Assembly: GCA_023212695.1 (NCBI GenBank)
Contig: JALCCG010000020.1
Span: 1 to 64,000, forward strand
DNA: 64,000 nt
Source: Sporisorium sorghi
Taxonomy: Eukaryota; Basidiomycota; Ustilaginomycetes; Ustilaginales; Ustilaginaceae
Reading direction: 5' to 3'
The notes under the pieces were generated by a model. The model saw only the letters and a list, made by a program, of their open reading frames with translations, was not told where the DNA came from and did no database searches. Shown here one piece after another: positions 34,257-43,608 of the stretch (position 1 is the first letter of the stretch; every line of letters begins with the position of its first letter). Both the position numbers and the translations under genes were made by a program.

Positions 34257-34535
34257 ATGACAGATCATCGGTGTAAAGGTTGTCATGACGATTACCGGAT
34301 CAGCGATAAACAAATCGCACGCGTTCTATCCTCCCCGATGTTTGCATCGGACCGGTGCGTGCCGGATGAGGAGTATGAAACCCGTCTTCGTGCGTGCTTC
34401 TCTTGTTCGAAGCTTCAGGGAGATACCACCTGCACGTTGTGCGGCTGCATTGTGCAAATCACCGCCAAGCTGAAAGACAAGCGCTGCCCGTATCCAGGGC
34501 AAGATCGCTGGACGCTGTCCAATAGTGCTTCGTAG
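34257..34535 (+). CDS. DUF6171-family Cys-rich protein
   Basis: A 92-residue protein with many Cys residues. CKGCHDDYRISDKQIARVL at the start, CVPDEEYETRLRACFSCSKL in the middle, then TCTLCGCIVQITAKLKDKRC. At least four CxxC-type pairs suggest one or two zinc sites. The family is small and uncharacterised. It starts 8 bases after the arabinofuranosidase and has a weak ribosome site. A terminator follows. Confidence 0.78.
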   Translation: MTDHRCKGCHDDYRISDKQIARVLSSPMFASDRCVPDEEYETRLRACFSCSKLQGDTTCTLCGCIVQITAKLKDKRCPYPGQDRWTLSNSAS

Positions 34536-34553
34536 CGTCGCGTCATTATAGTC

Positions 34554-34596
34554 AAGCCTGCCTCTCATGTATGGGTCATGGGGGCAGGCTTTTTTA
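34554..34596 (+). terminator. Terminator after the DUF6171 gene
   Basis: AAGCCTGCC / GGCAGGCTT with a loop of about 20 bases, followed by TTTTT. Confidence 0.8.
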
Positions 34597-34684
34597 GTAT
34601 GGGACAACTTCAATCATCTTTACATGAACTTACAACCTATGTTATGACTATTAGAAAAAAAGATCGTCAGGATAGGGTGTGAAC

Positions 34685-35929
34685 ATGAAAAGAGGGGGCT
34701 TCTTTCTATACTACTGGACCGCGCATTCGAGCATTTCGCTGGCAGGCGTTGTCTATATCATGGTACTGACCACCTTTATGTATCAGGAATCCGGCTCGGC
34801 CTTTATTGCCGCGTTGTTCCCGCTGTTTAACGCAGTGGCACGGTTTGTCGCCGGCTTTACGGCTCCGCTTGTCATGGAGAAATTCGGCTTCTCCAAGCTT
34901 CTGGTAAGGCTTCAAGTCATGAAAGCTCTGTTGTTAACTGGATTGGTCATTGCATTCCCATACATATCATCTCAGGTTTCCATATTGTGTATGTTTATCT
35001 TGTTCATTGCTTTTACCGAAGGATGGGGAAACCCGCTCATCCAGTCCATGGTTCCGAGATTAGTTGCACCTGACCGATTGGTTAAGGCCAACAGCTCACT
35101 ATCCGTGACCAGCCAATCCTTGCAGATTGCAGGTTATACCTTTACGGGCTTTCTAGTTGTACGGTTTGGACATATGCCGACTTTAATCATGAGCTGCGTA
35201 CTCATCTGGGTATCCGTCTTGTCCCTTTGGATCGCAGCGCGCTCCATGAAGGCGAAGGAAACGGCTGCGGCTGGACGAGCAAAACCAAGCTGGGAAGTGA
35301 TTCGTGAAGGCTGGTTCTACCTGTGGAGAAATCCTACATTAAGAATCGTCACGATCATGGATATGATTGAAGGGATTGCCGGAACCATATGGGTGGGAGC
35401 GATCACGCTGGTATATGTCAAGGAAGTGCTGCATCAAGGCGAAGCTTGGTGGGGATTTATTAACGCCAGTTATTATGTGGGCGCCATTGTGGGTGGGTTA
35501 CTGATGCTGCTGCTGTCTTCCTTTATCCAGAAAAATCTGATTCCATGCATGGCTGTAGGTTCAGCGGTGTTCAGTTTGCTTACCCTGTGGTATGGTCTGA
35601 ACAGTATCCCGATTGTGGCTTTGATCCTGTGCATTGCGATGGGACCAGCCTATCAGCTGAGGGATGTGGCGCAGCAAACGGCTTTCCAATCCAGTGTAGA
35701 TCATGAGATGCTGCCGAAAGTATACGCTTCACGTGATATCCTGCTCTCTACGATCACGAGTTTATCAATTGCTGTTATTGGTCTAATAGCCGATACACTC
35801 GGCATTCGTATGGTGTATATTGTGGGTTCGATCTGTATTGCGATATCCGCAGGGTTGTCGTTCACGCTTCTGAGGTTGCAGAGGAATTCGGCTTTAGCGA
35901 CAGAATCGAGCGGAAGCAACTTTTCATAA
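34685..35929 (+). CDS. MFS transporter
   Basis: A 414-residue, twelve-helix major facilitator. The first helices (YYWTAHSSISLAGVVYIMVL) and FVAGFTAPLVMEKFGFSKLLV fit the DHA3-like exporter group related to MefA/YkuC; the D-R-x-G-R/K motif is replaced by M-E-K-F-G-F-S-K. QMVAP-like SMVPRLVAPDRLVKANS in the centre is typical of that group. Substrate unknown. ATG 34685 is preferred over GTG 34679, with AGGATAGGG upstream. Confidence 0.83.
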   Translation: MKRGGFFLYYWTAHSSISLAGVVYIMVLTTFMYQESGSAFIAALFPLFNAVARFVAGFTAPLVMEKFGFSKLLVRLQVMKALLLTGLVIAFPYISSQVSILCMFILFIAFTEGWGNPLIQSMVPRLVAPDRLVKANSSLSVTSQSLQIAGYTFTGFLVVRFGHMPTLIMSCVLIWVSVLSLWIAARSMKAKETAAAGRAKPSWEVIREGWFYLWRNPTLRIVTIMDMIEGIAGTIWVGAITLVYVKEVLHQGEAWWGFINASYYVGAIVGGLLMLLLSSFIQKNLIPCMAVGSAVFSLLTLWYGLNSIPIVALILCIAMGPAYQLRDVAQQTAFQSSVDHEMLPKVYASRDILLSTITSLSIAVIGLIADTLGIRMVYIVGSICIAISAGLSFTLLRLQRNSALATESSGSNFS

Positions 35930-35979
35930 AATGTTATAAAAAGAGCCGTATCTGGATAAGGCCACTGAAAAAGTCGTAG

Positions 35980-35996
35980 TTTGACGGGGCAGTTAA
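35980..35996 (+). repeat. Left copy of an inverted flank sequence of the phosphonate region
   Basis: TTTGACGGGGCAGTTAA. The reverse complement of 54902-54916 reads TTGACGGGGTGCAGTT, the same but for a two-base insertion. The adjoining GGCCACTGAAAAAGTC resembles insertion-sequence termini. Could be a relic of a transposable-element end; no transposase is present. Confidence 0.35.
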
Positions 35997-36007
35997 ATTC
36001 ATGAAAC

Positions 36008-36056
36008 AAAAGGCGACCTTCATTTCCCAGTAGTAGGGAATGAAGGTCGCCTTTTT
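36008..36056. terminator. Long terminator hairpin upstream of the phosphonate operon
   Basis: Arms of 20-21 bases, AAAAGGCGACCTTCATT plus CCC and their complement, with one bulge and a TAGTA loop, followed by TTTT. It ends the MFS transcript and insulates the operon that follows. Confidence 0.85.
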
Positions 36057-36203
36057 GCTTCCCTGGTATATTTCGGTTGATGCAAGCTTGGTTTCTATAC
36101 TTTTTACATAAATCATAAGCAATTTTACATGGGCATAACCCTTGCAACTTGGCATCAAGTTAGGATGACAACGAACCAGTTAACTCAGGGGAGGGAACAC
36201 AGG

Positions 36204-37058
36204 GTGAAAGTAGATTTGCATTGCCATACGAATATATCGGATGGCTCCTTATCTTTCGGCGAGATCGTCGCTTTAGCCAAGCAGGAAGGTGTCGGCTATT
36301 TGGCAATTACGAATCATGATACGACCAAGGGTTTGGGGGAAATGGTAGAAGCCGGCGTTAAAAGCGGAGTGGAGATCATTCCCGGAATGGAAATTTCTGC
36401 TTACGACTTTGAGAGAAATCGTAGAGTCCATATTCTGGGATACTATATCGAAGAGGGGCATCCTGCGCTGGAGGAGATCTGCGAGCCATTGCGGGAAATG
36501 CGCCATCAAGCCTCTCTTGTGATGACCAATCGGCTGATCGAAGCAGGCTACAAGATTACATGGGAGCAAATCGAGACTTATGCGAAAGACGGAACGGGTG
36601 TTTACAAACAGCATATTATGCATGCTCTGATCGACAATGGTTACACCGACAGCATCTATGGGGATTTGTACAAGGAGCTGTTCGCCCGCGGCGAGAACGG
36701 AAAGGCTCCAGGGATTGCCTTTGTCCCGATGAAATATGTTGATGCACGGACGGCGATCCGGGCAGTATTGGAGGCGGGCGGAATTCCGGTTCTTGCTCAT
36801 CCCGGACAGTACCGCAATTTTGAATTTGTGCCCGAACTGGTAGAGAGCGGACTTGCAGGCATCGAGGTGTGGCATCCACTGCACGGGCCTAAAGATGTGG
36901 CGAGAGCGAAAGACTATGCAGCTGAATACGGGCTGATTATGACTGGCGGAACGGATTTTCACGGCTACTATGGCGAGAAGGAAATTGCGCTCGGCAGCAT
37001 GAATCCGGTTATCAACAGCCTCAATGCCTTAAAAGCTAAAAAAGGAGTTGGCCTGTGA
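36204..37058 (+). CDS. PHP-domain phosphodiesterase, PhnPP-like
   Basis: A 284-residue metal-dependent PHP enzyme. Ligands: [12 protein letters not shown] (H6, H8, D13), [23 protein letters not shown] and the final GGTDFHG. In Firmicute C-P lyase operons a PHP protein of this kind replaces PhnP and opens the 5-phospho-ribose 1,2-cyclic phosphate product, and one characterised relative removes both ester bonds. The context here, first in the phn operon with no phnP, supports that role. GTG 36204 with AGGGGAGGG 8 bases upstream is chosen; the frame is open from 36129 without a site. Overlaps the next gene by 4 bases. Confidence 0.82.
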   Translation: MKVDLHCHTNISDGSLSFGEIVALAKQEGVGYLAITNHDTTKGLGEMVEAGVKSGVEIIPGMEISAYDFERNRRVHILGYYIEEGHPALEEICEPLREMRHQASLVMTNRLIEAGYKITWEQIETYAKDGTGVYKQHIMHALIDNGYTDSIYGDLYKELFARGENGKAPGIAFVPMKYVDARTAIRAVLEAGGIPVLAHPGQYRNFEFVPELVESGLAGIEVWHPLHGPKDVARAKDYAAEYGLIMTGGTDFHGYYGEKEIALGSMNPVINSLNALKAKKGVGL

Positions 37059-37693
37059 TGCATCATATCCATTGTCCCCATGCCGGAACGAAGCTATCGA
37101 CTGGGCTTCATATTCATGAGACAAGCGATGTCGTTAACAGTCATTTTGGAGAATGGACGTCTGTCGGGCCTTCCAATAAGATTTTCGAATCCAGTTTCGG
37201 GGATTACACATACACGATGGATGATGTTACGGTGAATTACGCCGAGATTGGCAAGTTCGGCAATATCGCGTCCCATGCCTGCATCAATCCGGTCCAGCAC
37301 CCGATGGATCGGGTCACACAGCATCATATGACCTATCGTCGGAAAATGTATGATTTCTCGGATACCGATGATGAGGCTTTCTTCGATTGGCGGCGTACGA
37401 ACCAGGTCACGATTGGACATGACGTATGGATCGGGCACGGTGCAATCATTATGAAGGGGGTTCATATCGGAACGGGGGCGGTTGTCGGCTCCGGCTCCGT
37501 AGTTACGAAGGATGTGCCTCCGTTTGCCATCGTGGTTGGCATTCCGGCCCGTATGATCCGAATGAGATTTGAGCCTGAGATTGTGGATCAATTATTACAG
37601 ATTGCATGGTGGGATTGGCCGCGCAATGTTCTGGAGGAACGGTTCGCAGAATTCAACGATATTCAATCGTTTATCGTCAAGTATGGAGTGTAA
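37055..37693 (+). CDS. Hexapeptide-repeat acyltransferase of phosphonate clusters
   Basis: A 212-residue left-handed beta-helix acetyltransferase. Hexapeptide rungs begin near [20 protein letters not shown], and the core [20 protein letters not shown] plus [20 protein letters not shown], then [11 protein letters not shown], binds acetyl-CoA. It matches the DapH/DapD/GlmU-related transferases regularly found in phn operons; such an enzyme may acetylate aminoalkylphosphonates, as PhnO does in enterobacteria. Start GTG 37055 (GTGA overlap) or ATG 37058; AAAGGAG precedes both. Confidence 0.87.
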   Translation: MMHHIHCPHAGTKLSTGLHIHETSDVVNSHFGEWTSVGPSNKIFESSFGDYTYTMDDVTVNYAEIGKFGNIASHACINPVQHPMDRVTQHHMTYRRKMYDFSDTDDEAFFDWRRTNQVTIGHDVWIGHGAIIMKGVHIGTGAVVGSGSVVTKDVPPFAIVVGIPARMIRMRFEPEIVDQLLQIAWWDWPRNVLEERFAEFNDIQSFIVKYGV

Positions 37694-37732
37694 TACAAAT
37701 TCAGAATATTAGTAATCAGGGAGGGTTCATCG

Positions 37733-38452
37733 ATGTCGGAAGATCAGGAAATTGTCGATAAATTCATATTCGATATTCGTGCCGGTATTTATGAGCCTGA
37801 TGACAAGCTTCCATCCGAGAATGAGGTGGCTGATTTGTTTAAAATCCCGCGGATGACTGTCCGCAAAGCGTATACGACCTTGCATGAGCTTGGCTACATC
37901 TATTCGAAGCAAGGCAAAGGAAGTTATGTCCGAAACAGACAGCAGCAAATTCCGCTTGTTCTCTCGAATGTCAGTTTCAGCAAGAAAATGATAGAGCTTG
38001 GCTTCAGCTACCAATCAAGCAATATTTTTTGCGAACAGATTTCGCACAACAAGAAAATTTATCAGTTCCTTCAGGTCGGCGAGGAAATTCGGGTATTCCG
38101 TATCGGAAGACTTCGGCTGATTGATGGGCGGCCTATTGCATTTCATATTTCATATGTAGCGGAAAGCGTGTTCGATGATATCGCGGTCGAAGGCAGACAG
38201 ATTACGTCGATGTTCGATTATTACAACAGCAAAGGCTATACCGATTACACATCGACAACTACTGAAATAAGCATCGCCTTTCCTTCGAAAAGCGAGCGCG
38301 AGTTGCTGGAATGCTCCAGCCTGATTCCTCTGTTGGTGCTGGAATCAGGCTGCGTGGATGAGCGAACCGGCAAAGTGCTGGAGCATACGCGAGTTTTGTA
38401 TAGAAGCGACTATTTTACTTATATCATAAAACCGTCCCATGAGGAGGAATGA
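37733..38452 (+). CDS. phnF: Phosphonate operon GntR/UTRA regulator
   Basis: A 239-residue repressor. The N-terminal winged helix is KLPSENEVADLFKIPRMTVRKAYTTL, followed by LGYIYSKQGKGSYVRNR. The UTRA effector domain spans about 85-235 (VFRIGRLRLIDGRPIAFHISYV). Phn operons often carry a GntR-type PhnF, and the ligand may be a phosphonate. A good ribosome site, GGGAGGG, precedes ATG 37733. It sits third and is probably autoregulatory. Confidence 0.9.
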   Translation: MSEDQEIVDKFIFDIRAGIYEPDDKLPSENEVADLFKIPRMTVRKAYTTLHELGYIYSKQGKGSYVRNRQQQIPLVLSNVSFSKKMIELGFSYQSSNIFCEQISHNKKIYQFLQVGEEIRVFRIGRLRLIDGRPIAFHISYVAESVFDDIAVEGRQITSMFDYYNSKGYTDYTSTTTEISIAFPSKSERELLECSSLIPLLVLESGCVDERTGKVLEHTRVLYRSDYFTYIIKPSHEEE

Positions 38453-38455
38453 TGA

Positions 38456-38884
38456 ATGCAGCGGAGACAACGGACCGAAATTTTGATCAATGGCTCAAGA
38501 GAGATTCCAGCCCGATTGGCGCAGCAAATTATAGACCGTTATGAAGTAAATACGCTTGAACAGCCCAATAACGGGTTGGTTATGATGAAGGTAAGAGAAA
38601 CATCGCAAAAAAGCTTGTTCTATCTGGGCGAAGTGTTCGTAACAGAAAGCAAGGTGCAAATTGGCCAAGCGATGGGATTGGGACTCGTTAAAGGGCATGA
38701 GTCTGAGCTTGCTTACCAGCTTGCCGTCATTGACGCGGCGTATCAGGCCGGAATTGAAGAAACAAAGCATTGGACGGAAGTATTGCTGGCCGAAGAAGAA
38801 GTCATCAACCATAAGAAAAAGGCATTCCAGCACAAAGTTCTGCAAACGAAAGTAAACTTTGAAACGATGGACGACGGAAACTAG
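38456..38884 (+). CDS. phnG: C-P lyase subunit PhnG
   Basis: A 142-residue component of the carbon-phosphorus lyase core (PhnGHIJ). MMKVRETSQKSLFYLGEVFVTE and GLGLVKGHESELAYQLAVIDAAY are strongly conserved PhnG segments. The core displaces adenine of ATP with phosphonate to make ribose-1-phosphonate-5-triphosphate. GAGGAGG lies before the start, inside the end of phnF. Confidence 0.93.
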   Translation: MQRRQRTEILINGSREIPARLAQQIIDRYEVNTLEQPNNGLVMMKVRETSQKSLFYLGEVFVTESKVQIGQAMGLGLVKGHESELAYQLAVIDAAYQAGIEETKHWTEVLLAEEEVINHKKKAFQHKVLQTKVNFETMDDGN

Positions 38885-38897
38885 GGGAGAGCGGCAG

Positions 38898-39509
38898 ATG
38901 AAACTAGATCTCGTGCATGATACGCAGCTTGCGTACAGAAAACTGATGGATTCGATGTCCAGACCCGGACTGATCAGCGAGCTTGGTGAGCTTGCAGGGA
39001 AAGTTGGACTGAAATTGGACTGTTTTGATGCGACAGTGCTGCTGGCGGCAGTGCTGCTCGATACGGAAGTGACCTTCAAGATTATTTCGGAAAAGGAAGA
39101 AGAGATTGTCAGGCTGTTCAACCAGTTGACGTATGCGAAGGCAGCAGAAACGGCAGCAGCTGATTTCATTTTTGTGCTTAACGATGCGAATTCATTCCAG
39201 TTAGAAGAGGCGATACGTAAAGCCAAAGCGGGTGATTTGATCCATCCTCATGCATCGGCGACATTTATCGTAGAGGCGGAGCAGATTACGAATGACAATG
39301 GACTGGTTCTGTCCGGACCGGGTATTGAAGACACACATCACGTGCAGGTTTCCACCTGTGGAAGCGAAAGCCGGGGAAGCTGGCTGGATGAGCGTGCTTT
39401 GAGAAACATCGAGTATCCATTGGGCATTGATATGATCTTTGTCGACCGTGACTCCCGGACGTTATGTTTGCCGCGGACCACTCAAATCAGTAAGAAGGTG
39501 AACAAATAA
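38898..39509 (+). CDS. phnH: C-P lyase subunit PhnH
   Basis: A 203-residue subunit. THDTQLAYRKLMDSMSRPGLI at the start is classical for PhnH, and LDCFDATVLLAAVLLDTEVTF and GPGIEDTHHVQVSTCG follow. PhnH dimerises and joins the core complex. ATG 38898 is chosen with GGGGAGAG upstream. Its stop TAA shares a base with the phnI ATG. Confidence 0.93.
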   Translation: MKLDLVHDTQLAYRKLMDSMSRPGLISELGELAGKVGLKLDCFDATVLLAAVLLDTEVTFKIISEKEEEIVRLFNQLTYAKAAETAAADFIFVLNDANSFQLEEAIRKAKAGDLIHPHASATFIVEAEQITNDNGLVLSGPGIEDTHHVQVSTCGSESRGSWLDERALRNIEYPLGIDMIFVDRDSRTLCLPRTTQISKKVNK

Positions 39510-40642
39510 TGGGTTATGTAGCAGTCAAAGGCGGAACGATGGCGATCGAGGAATCGATCCGGCGCTTGAAATACGAGCGGGTAAAAAAGGGCATGGTGCT
39601 GGAGGTCGATTCTATTGAGTCTGGTATGAGGGGGCTGATTGATCAGGTTATGTCGGAGAGCAGCCTCTACAGCGAAATACTGGCGGCGATCTCTATTAAG
39701 CAGGCGGAAGGCAATCCGGAGGAAGCTGTATTTCTGATGAGGGCTTATCGCTCCACTTTGCCCCGCAAACATTATTCCAGAACGGTTCATTCCGATGACA
39801 TGCAGGTGGAACGCAGGATTTCGGCAAGCTTTAAAGATATTCCCGGAGGTCAAATTTTAGGTGCTACGACGGATTTTATCCATAGATTAATCGATTTCGA
39901 TCTTATGAATGAAACCGAAGAAGAAGTTGTGGGCTGGCTGGCGGATTTCGAAAATCAGGATACGTCTGCAGAGGATATGGACAAAACGGATTTGCAACGT
40001 TTGCCGAAGGTGCTGGATTATTTGCGGAAAGAGGGCTTGATTGCGGATTGCGAGAATGATGATCGGGAACCGGATGACGTGACGCGCAAGAGCCTGAAGT
40101 TTCCGGCCAGCCGCAGCGAAAGGTTACAGGTACTGACGAGGGGGCAGACAGGAACCGTTACTTCTTTCGCTTACGCCTCTCTGCGGGGCTACGGTCAATT
40201 GCACCCGACGGTCGGAGAGCTCCGTGTCGGAGATTTGCCCGTCTATGTAGATAATCCGGTAGGCAGCCTTGACCCGGACGACGCTTATTTTATCGGCGAT
40301 GTCAAAGTCACTGAGGTGGAAATGCTCATTCCGGTTACGGTCAAGAAAGAGCATGGCAAGAAGGAGATTGAACTGGAGATCGGCTACGGCATTTGCTATG
40401 GACAGAACGAGACCAAAGCGATAGCCATGGGGATATTGGATAACACCCTTGGCAGCAAGAATCCCGAATTTCCTACCGAAAATCAAGAGTTTGTGCTCTA
40501 TCATATTGATTCCGTTGAGGCAACAGGATTTGTGTCCCACCTCAAAATGCCGCATTACGTCACCTTTCAATCGAAGCTGGACAGTGCGCGGAAGACGAAA
40601 AAGGCAGACAAATCTGGTGCTGAGGAGGAGAAGAGCGAATGA
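39509..40642 (+). CDS. phnI: C-P lyase subunit PhnI (nucleosidase)
   Basis: A 377-residue subunit. GYVAVKGGTMAIEESIRRLK is the conserved N-terminus, and MRAYRSTLPRKHYSRTV and HPTVGELRVGDLPVYV are family segments. PhnI, aided by PhnG, H and L, cleaves the N-glycosidic bond of ATP and couples phosphonate. Slightly longer than the E. coli protein (354). Overlaps phnJ by 4 bases (ATGA). Confidence 0.95.
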   Translation: MGYVAVKGGTMAIEESIRRLKYERVKKGMVLEVDSIESGMRGLIDQVMSESSLYSEILAAISIKQAEGNPEEAVFLMRAYRSTLPRKHYSRTVHSDDMQVERRISASFKDIPGGQILGATTDFIHRLIDFDLMNETEEEVVGWLADFENQDTSAEDMDKTDLQRLPKVLDYLRKEGLIADCENDDREPDDVTRKSLKFPASRSERLQVLTRGQTGTVTSFAYASLRGYGQLHPTVGELRVGDLPVYVDNPVGSLDPDDAYFIGDVKVTEVEMLIPVTVKKEHGKKEIELEIGYGICYGQNETKAIAMGILDNTLGSKNPEFPTENQEFVLYHIDSVEATGFVSHLKMPHYVTFQSKLDSARKTKKADKSGAEEEKSE

Positions 40643-41487
40643 ATATCGCTTACAATTTTGCTTTTTTTGACGAGGGCTCCAAAAGGGAAATTAGACGGTC
40701 GACACTAAAGGCAATCGCGATTCCGGGATATCAGGTGCCGTTTGCCTCACGGGAAATGCCGATTGGCCGGGGCTGGGGCACCGGCGGCTTGCAGCTCACC
40801 CTGTCCCTGATCGGTAAGAAGGATATGCTGAAGGTCATTGACCAAGGGGCGGACGAATCGGTGAACGCAGTCAATATCAAGAAACTGGTTACCAAGACAA
40901 CAGGGGTGCGAACCGTAGATGACACGGAGGACGCAACTGTCGTTCAATCCCGGCACCGTATTCCGGAAGTTCCCCTGAAGGAGCATCAGATTTTGATCCT
41001 GCAGGTTCCGCTGCCTGAGCCGCTTCGTTATTATGAGCCAAGCGAGTTCGTAACACAGCGGCTGCATGCGGAGCAGGAATACAGCGGCGCATGGCTGATG
41101 CTGTTCGAGCAAATTATGAAGTACGGCCATATGTCCACAGGCGCGGACCATCCCGTCATGGTGCAGGACCGCTACGTGATGGCCCCTAGCCCGATTCCGC
41201 GCTTTGATAATCCGAAAATGAATTATTCGAAAGCTTTGATTTTGCTTGGCGCAGGCCGGGAGAAGAAGATTTACGCCGTTCCTCCATTCACCAAGGTCGT
41301 ATCTTTGGCATTTGACGATTATCCGTTCGAGGCCGAAAGCTTTGAGGGAGCCAGCTGCTGGCAGTGCGGAGCTACAGGAGTGTTTCTGGATGAACTGATC
41401 GATGAGGGAACAGGGGAGACGTATCATCAATGCAATGATACCAGCTATTGTATCTCCCGATTAAACGCTCGACCGGCGAATCATTAA
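40639..41487 (+). CDS. phnJ: C-P lyase radical SAM subunit PhnJ
   Basis: A 282-residue protein that breaks the C-P bond using S-adenosylmethionine and a [4Fe-4S] cluster. The four essential cysteines are C240, C243, C265 and C271 in the pattern C-x2-C-x21-C-x5-C, one residue off the E. coli numbers (241, 244, 266, 272). FASREMPIGRGWGTGGLQLT and the KEHQILILQVPLPEPLRYYE segment are typical. Complete. Confidence 0.96.
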   Translation: MNIAYNFAFFDEGSKREIRRSTLKAIAIPGYQVPFASREMPIGRGWGTGGLQLTLSLIGKKDMLKVIDQGADESVNAVNIKKLVTKTTGVRTVDDTEDATVVQSRHRIPEVPLKEHQILILQVPLPEPLRYYEPSEFVTQRLHAEQEYSGAWLMLFEQIMKYGHMSTGADHPVMVQDRYVMAPSPIPRFDNPKMNYSKALILLGAGREKKIYAVPPFTKVVSLAFDDYPFEAESFEGASCWQCGATGVFLDELIDEGTGETYHQCNDTSYCISRLNARPANH

Positions 41488-41537
41488 TTTTCCGGCAAAC
41501 CTAAAAACGCAGCAAAATGTATAGGAGGTAATACAAC

Positions 41538-42383
41538 ATGGATGATTTTGACCGGCCGATATTATCTGTTAACCACTTAAGCAAGCAATTCGGACCCGGC
41601 TGTATTCATTGTAGCTCGGGACAATCGGATTCATTAATTAAAAACTACTGTCCGACATGCGGCACCGTATACGCATGCCGTGACATTTCGTTCGATCTGT
41701 ATCCCGGGGAAGTATTCGGTATCGTCGGGGAAAGCGGGAGCGGGAAATCTACTCTGATGCAATGCTTGTATTTCGATCAGGAGGTAACCGAAGGTGAGGC
41801 CCTTATTGCCAGCTACAAGAACGGCGAGGCCAACATATTCGAGGAGTCCTCACAACAAAAGCGTTATATTCGCAATCATCAGATGGGGAAGGTGTATCAA
41901 AATCCGATGCTTGGCCTGCGGATGGGCTTCTCGTCAATCGGCAATATTGCGGAGAAGCTGATCGCAGCCGGTGGCAGAAATGTCGGAGCGATGGAAGCGA
42001 GAGGCCGCGAGCTGCTGGAGCATGTGAATATTCCAATCCGCCGGATGAAGGAACCGCCTAAAAATTTCTCGGGAGGCATGCAGCAGCGCGTGCAAATCGC
42101 AAAGGCGCTATCGAACAACCCGCCGATTCTGCTATTGGATGAGGTTACAACCGGACTTGACCTTTCGGTGCAGGCAAACGTGCTTGACTTGATTAAAAAG
42201 CTGCAAAGAGAGCTGAACATCAGCATGATTATCGTTTCGCATGATCTTGGCGTCATCCGGATGCTGGCCGACCGGACGATGGTCATGCTGGATGGCAAGG
42301 TCATAGAGTATGGTCTGACGGATCAGATTTTGGAGGACCCGCAGCATCGGTATACGCAGCAATTGGTTCACTCGCTGTTATAA
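41538..42383 (+). CDS. phnK: C-P lyase ABC-type protein PhnK with Cys-rich insertion
   Basis: A 281-residue ATPase-fold protein that docks on the PhnGHIJ core. Walker A GESGSGKST, signature FSGGMQQRVQIAKAL, Walker B ILLLDEVTTGLDLSV (Val where PhnK of E. coli has Pro), and switch His in VSHDLGV. Between residues 17 and 45 an insertion holds five cysteines (GCIHCSSG, then YCPTCGTVYAC) and looks like a zinc ribbon absent from the E. coli protein. AGGAGG lies upstream; a 50-base gap separates it from phnJ. Confidence 0.93.
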   Translation: MDDFDRPILSVNHLSKQFGPGCIHCSSGQSDSLIKNYCPTCGTVYACRDISFDLYPGEVFGIVGESGSGKSTLMQCLYFDQEVTEGEALIASYKNGEANIFEESSQQKRYIRNHQMGKVYQNPMLGLRMGFSSIGNIAEKLIAAGGRNVGAMEARGRELLEHVNIPIRRMKEPPKNFSGGMQQRVQIAKALSNNPPILLLDEVTTGLDLSVQANVLDLIKKLQRELNISMIIVSHDLGVIRMLADRTMVMLDGKVIEYGLTDQILEDPQHRYTQQLVHSLL

Positions 42384-42415
42384 TCGGCAGACAACAGATG
42401 AAAGTAGGGGGAAAT

Positions 42416-43591
42416 ATGTATCTCATCACGGGTGGAAAAATCATAACGGAGGAAGCCATACTGGAAGGGTTCGATCTGTTGATCGCCGGCAACCGCATTG
42501 AAAAAGTGGTTAAACAAGGAGAATTCAATCCGGATGAAACCATTCAGGTGATTGACGCCGAAGGCGGATATATCTCGCCGGGCTTCATTGACTTGCATTC
42601 CGACTACATTGAGCATATGGCAGCTCCCAGACCGACATCCTTAATGGACTTTCATTTAAGCGTTAGGGAGACGGAGAAGGAATTGATTACGCATGGCATC
42701 ACGACCATGTATCATTCGCTTTCCCTCTTTAAAGACACGGAGTATGCTTATAAGCCGATCCGTGAAACGGAAAACGTAAAGCAGTTAATTGATATTATCG
42801 ATAAAACCCATCACAGCAAGCATCTGGTTCGCCACCGCTTCCACGCACGGCTTGAAATCGACAACGTTGAAGAGATCGCGAATTTGAAAACTTTTATCGC
42901 AGAGAAGAAAGTGCATCTATTATCCTTTATGGATCATACACCGGGTCAGGGACAATACAGAAACTTGGAAATATACCGTGCTACGGTCAAGGGCTACAGC
43001 AATAAGAGCGATGAAGAGATCGCACAGATTCTGGAAAGGCATCAGCAGAAAGAGAAGCTTACAATCGACGGCATCCGGGAACTTGCGCAATTTGCCCGGG
43101 AGCATCAGATTACGATTGCCTCGCATGATGACGATTCGCTTGAGAAGCTCGAGCTTGTCCAAAGCTTTGGCGCAGTGATCAGTGAGTTCCCGATCACGCT
43201 TGAGATTGCATTGAAGGCGAAGGAGAACGGAATGTTTACCATTGCCGGCGCGCCGAACGTGCTGCTGGGCGGCTCGCATAGCGGAAATCTATCTGCGCCG
43301 GAGGCGATCCGGGCGGGTAGCATCGATATTCTGTGCAGTGATTATTACCCGGCCGCATTGCTGCACGCCGTATTTGAAATGAACCGCAAGCACGGCATGG
43401 ATCTGGTCGAGATGTTTAAGCTGGTTACGCTGAATCCTGCCAAAGCGATCAAGCTGGATCATGAGCTTGGTTCGATTCGGGAAGGCAAGACAGCAGACTT
43501 GTTAATTATCGAAAAAATTGAACCGAACTTTCCGGTAATTACAGCGGTGTTCGTCGATGGAAGACTTATTCAAAAAACCAATTACCGTTAA
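42416..43591 (+). CDS. phnM: Alpha-D-ribose 1-methylphosphonate 5-triphosphate diphosphatase PhnM
   Basis: A 391-residue amidohydrolase-superfamily enzyme that removes pyrophosphate from the ribose-phosphonate triphosphate. SPGFIDLHSDYIEHMAAPRP contains the metal-binding H-x-D region. LLSFMDHTPGQGQYRN, IASHDDDSLEKLEL, GSHSGNLSAPEAI and DILCSDYYPAALL are PhnM signatures. ATG 42416 is chosen with AGGGGG upstream; ATG 42398 lies in frame further up. Confidence 0.93.
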   Translation: MYLITGGKIITEEAILEGFDLLIAGNRIEKVVKQGEFNPDETIQVIDAEGGYISPGFIDLHSDYIEHMAAPRPTSLMDFHLSVRETEKELITHGITTMYHSLSLFKDTEYAYKPIRETENVKQLIDIIDKTHHSKHLVRHRFHARLEIDNVEEIANLKTFIAEKKVHLLSFMDHTPGQGQYRNLEIYRATVKGYSNKSDEEIAQILERHQQKEKLTIDGIRELAQFAREHQITIASHDDDSLEKLELVQSFGAVISEFPITLEIALKAKENGMFTIAGAPNVLLGGSHSGNLSAPEAIRAGSIDILCSDYYPAALLHAVFEMNRKHGMDLVEMFKLVTLNPAKAIKLDHELGSIREGKTADLLIIEKIEPNFPVITAVFVDGRLIQKTNYR

Positions 43592-43608
43592 ACCGGGGGT
43601 GGAATTTA

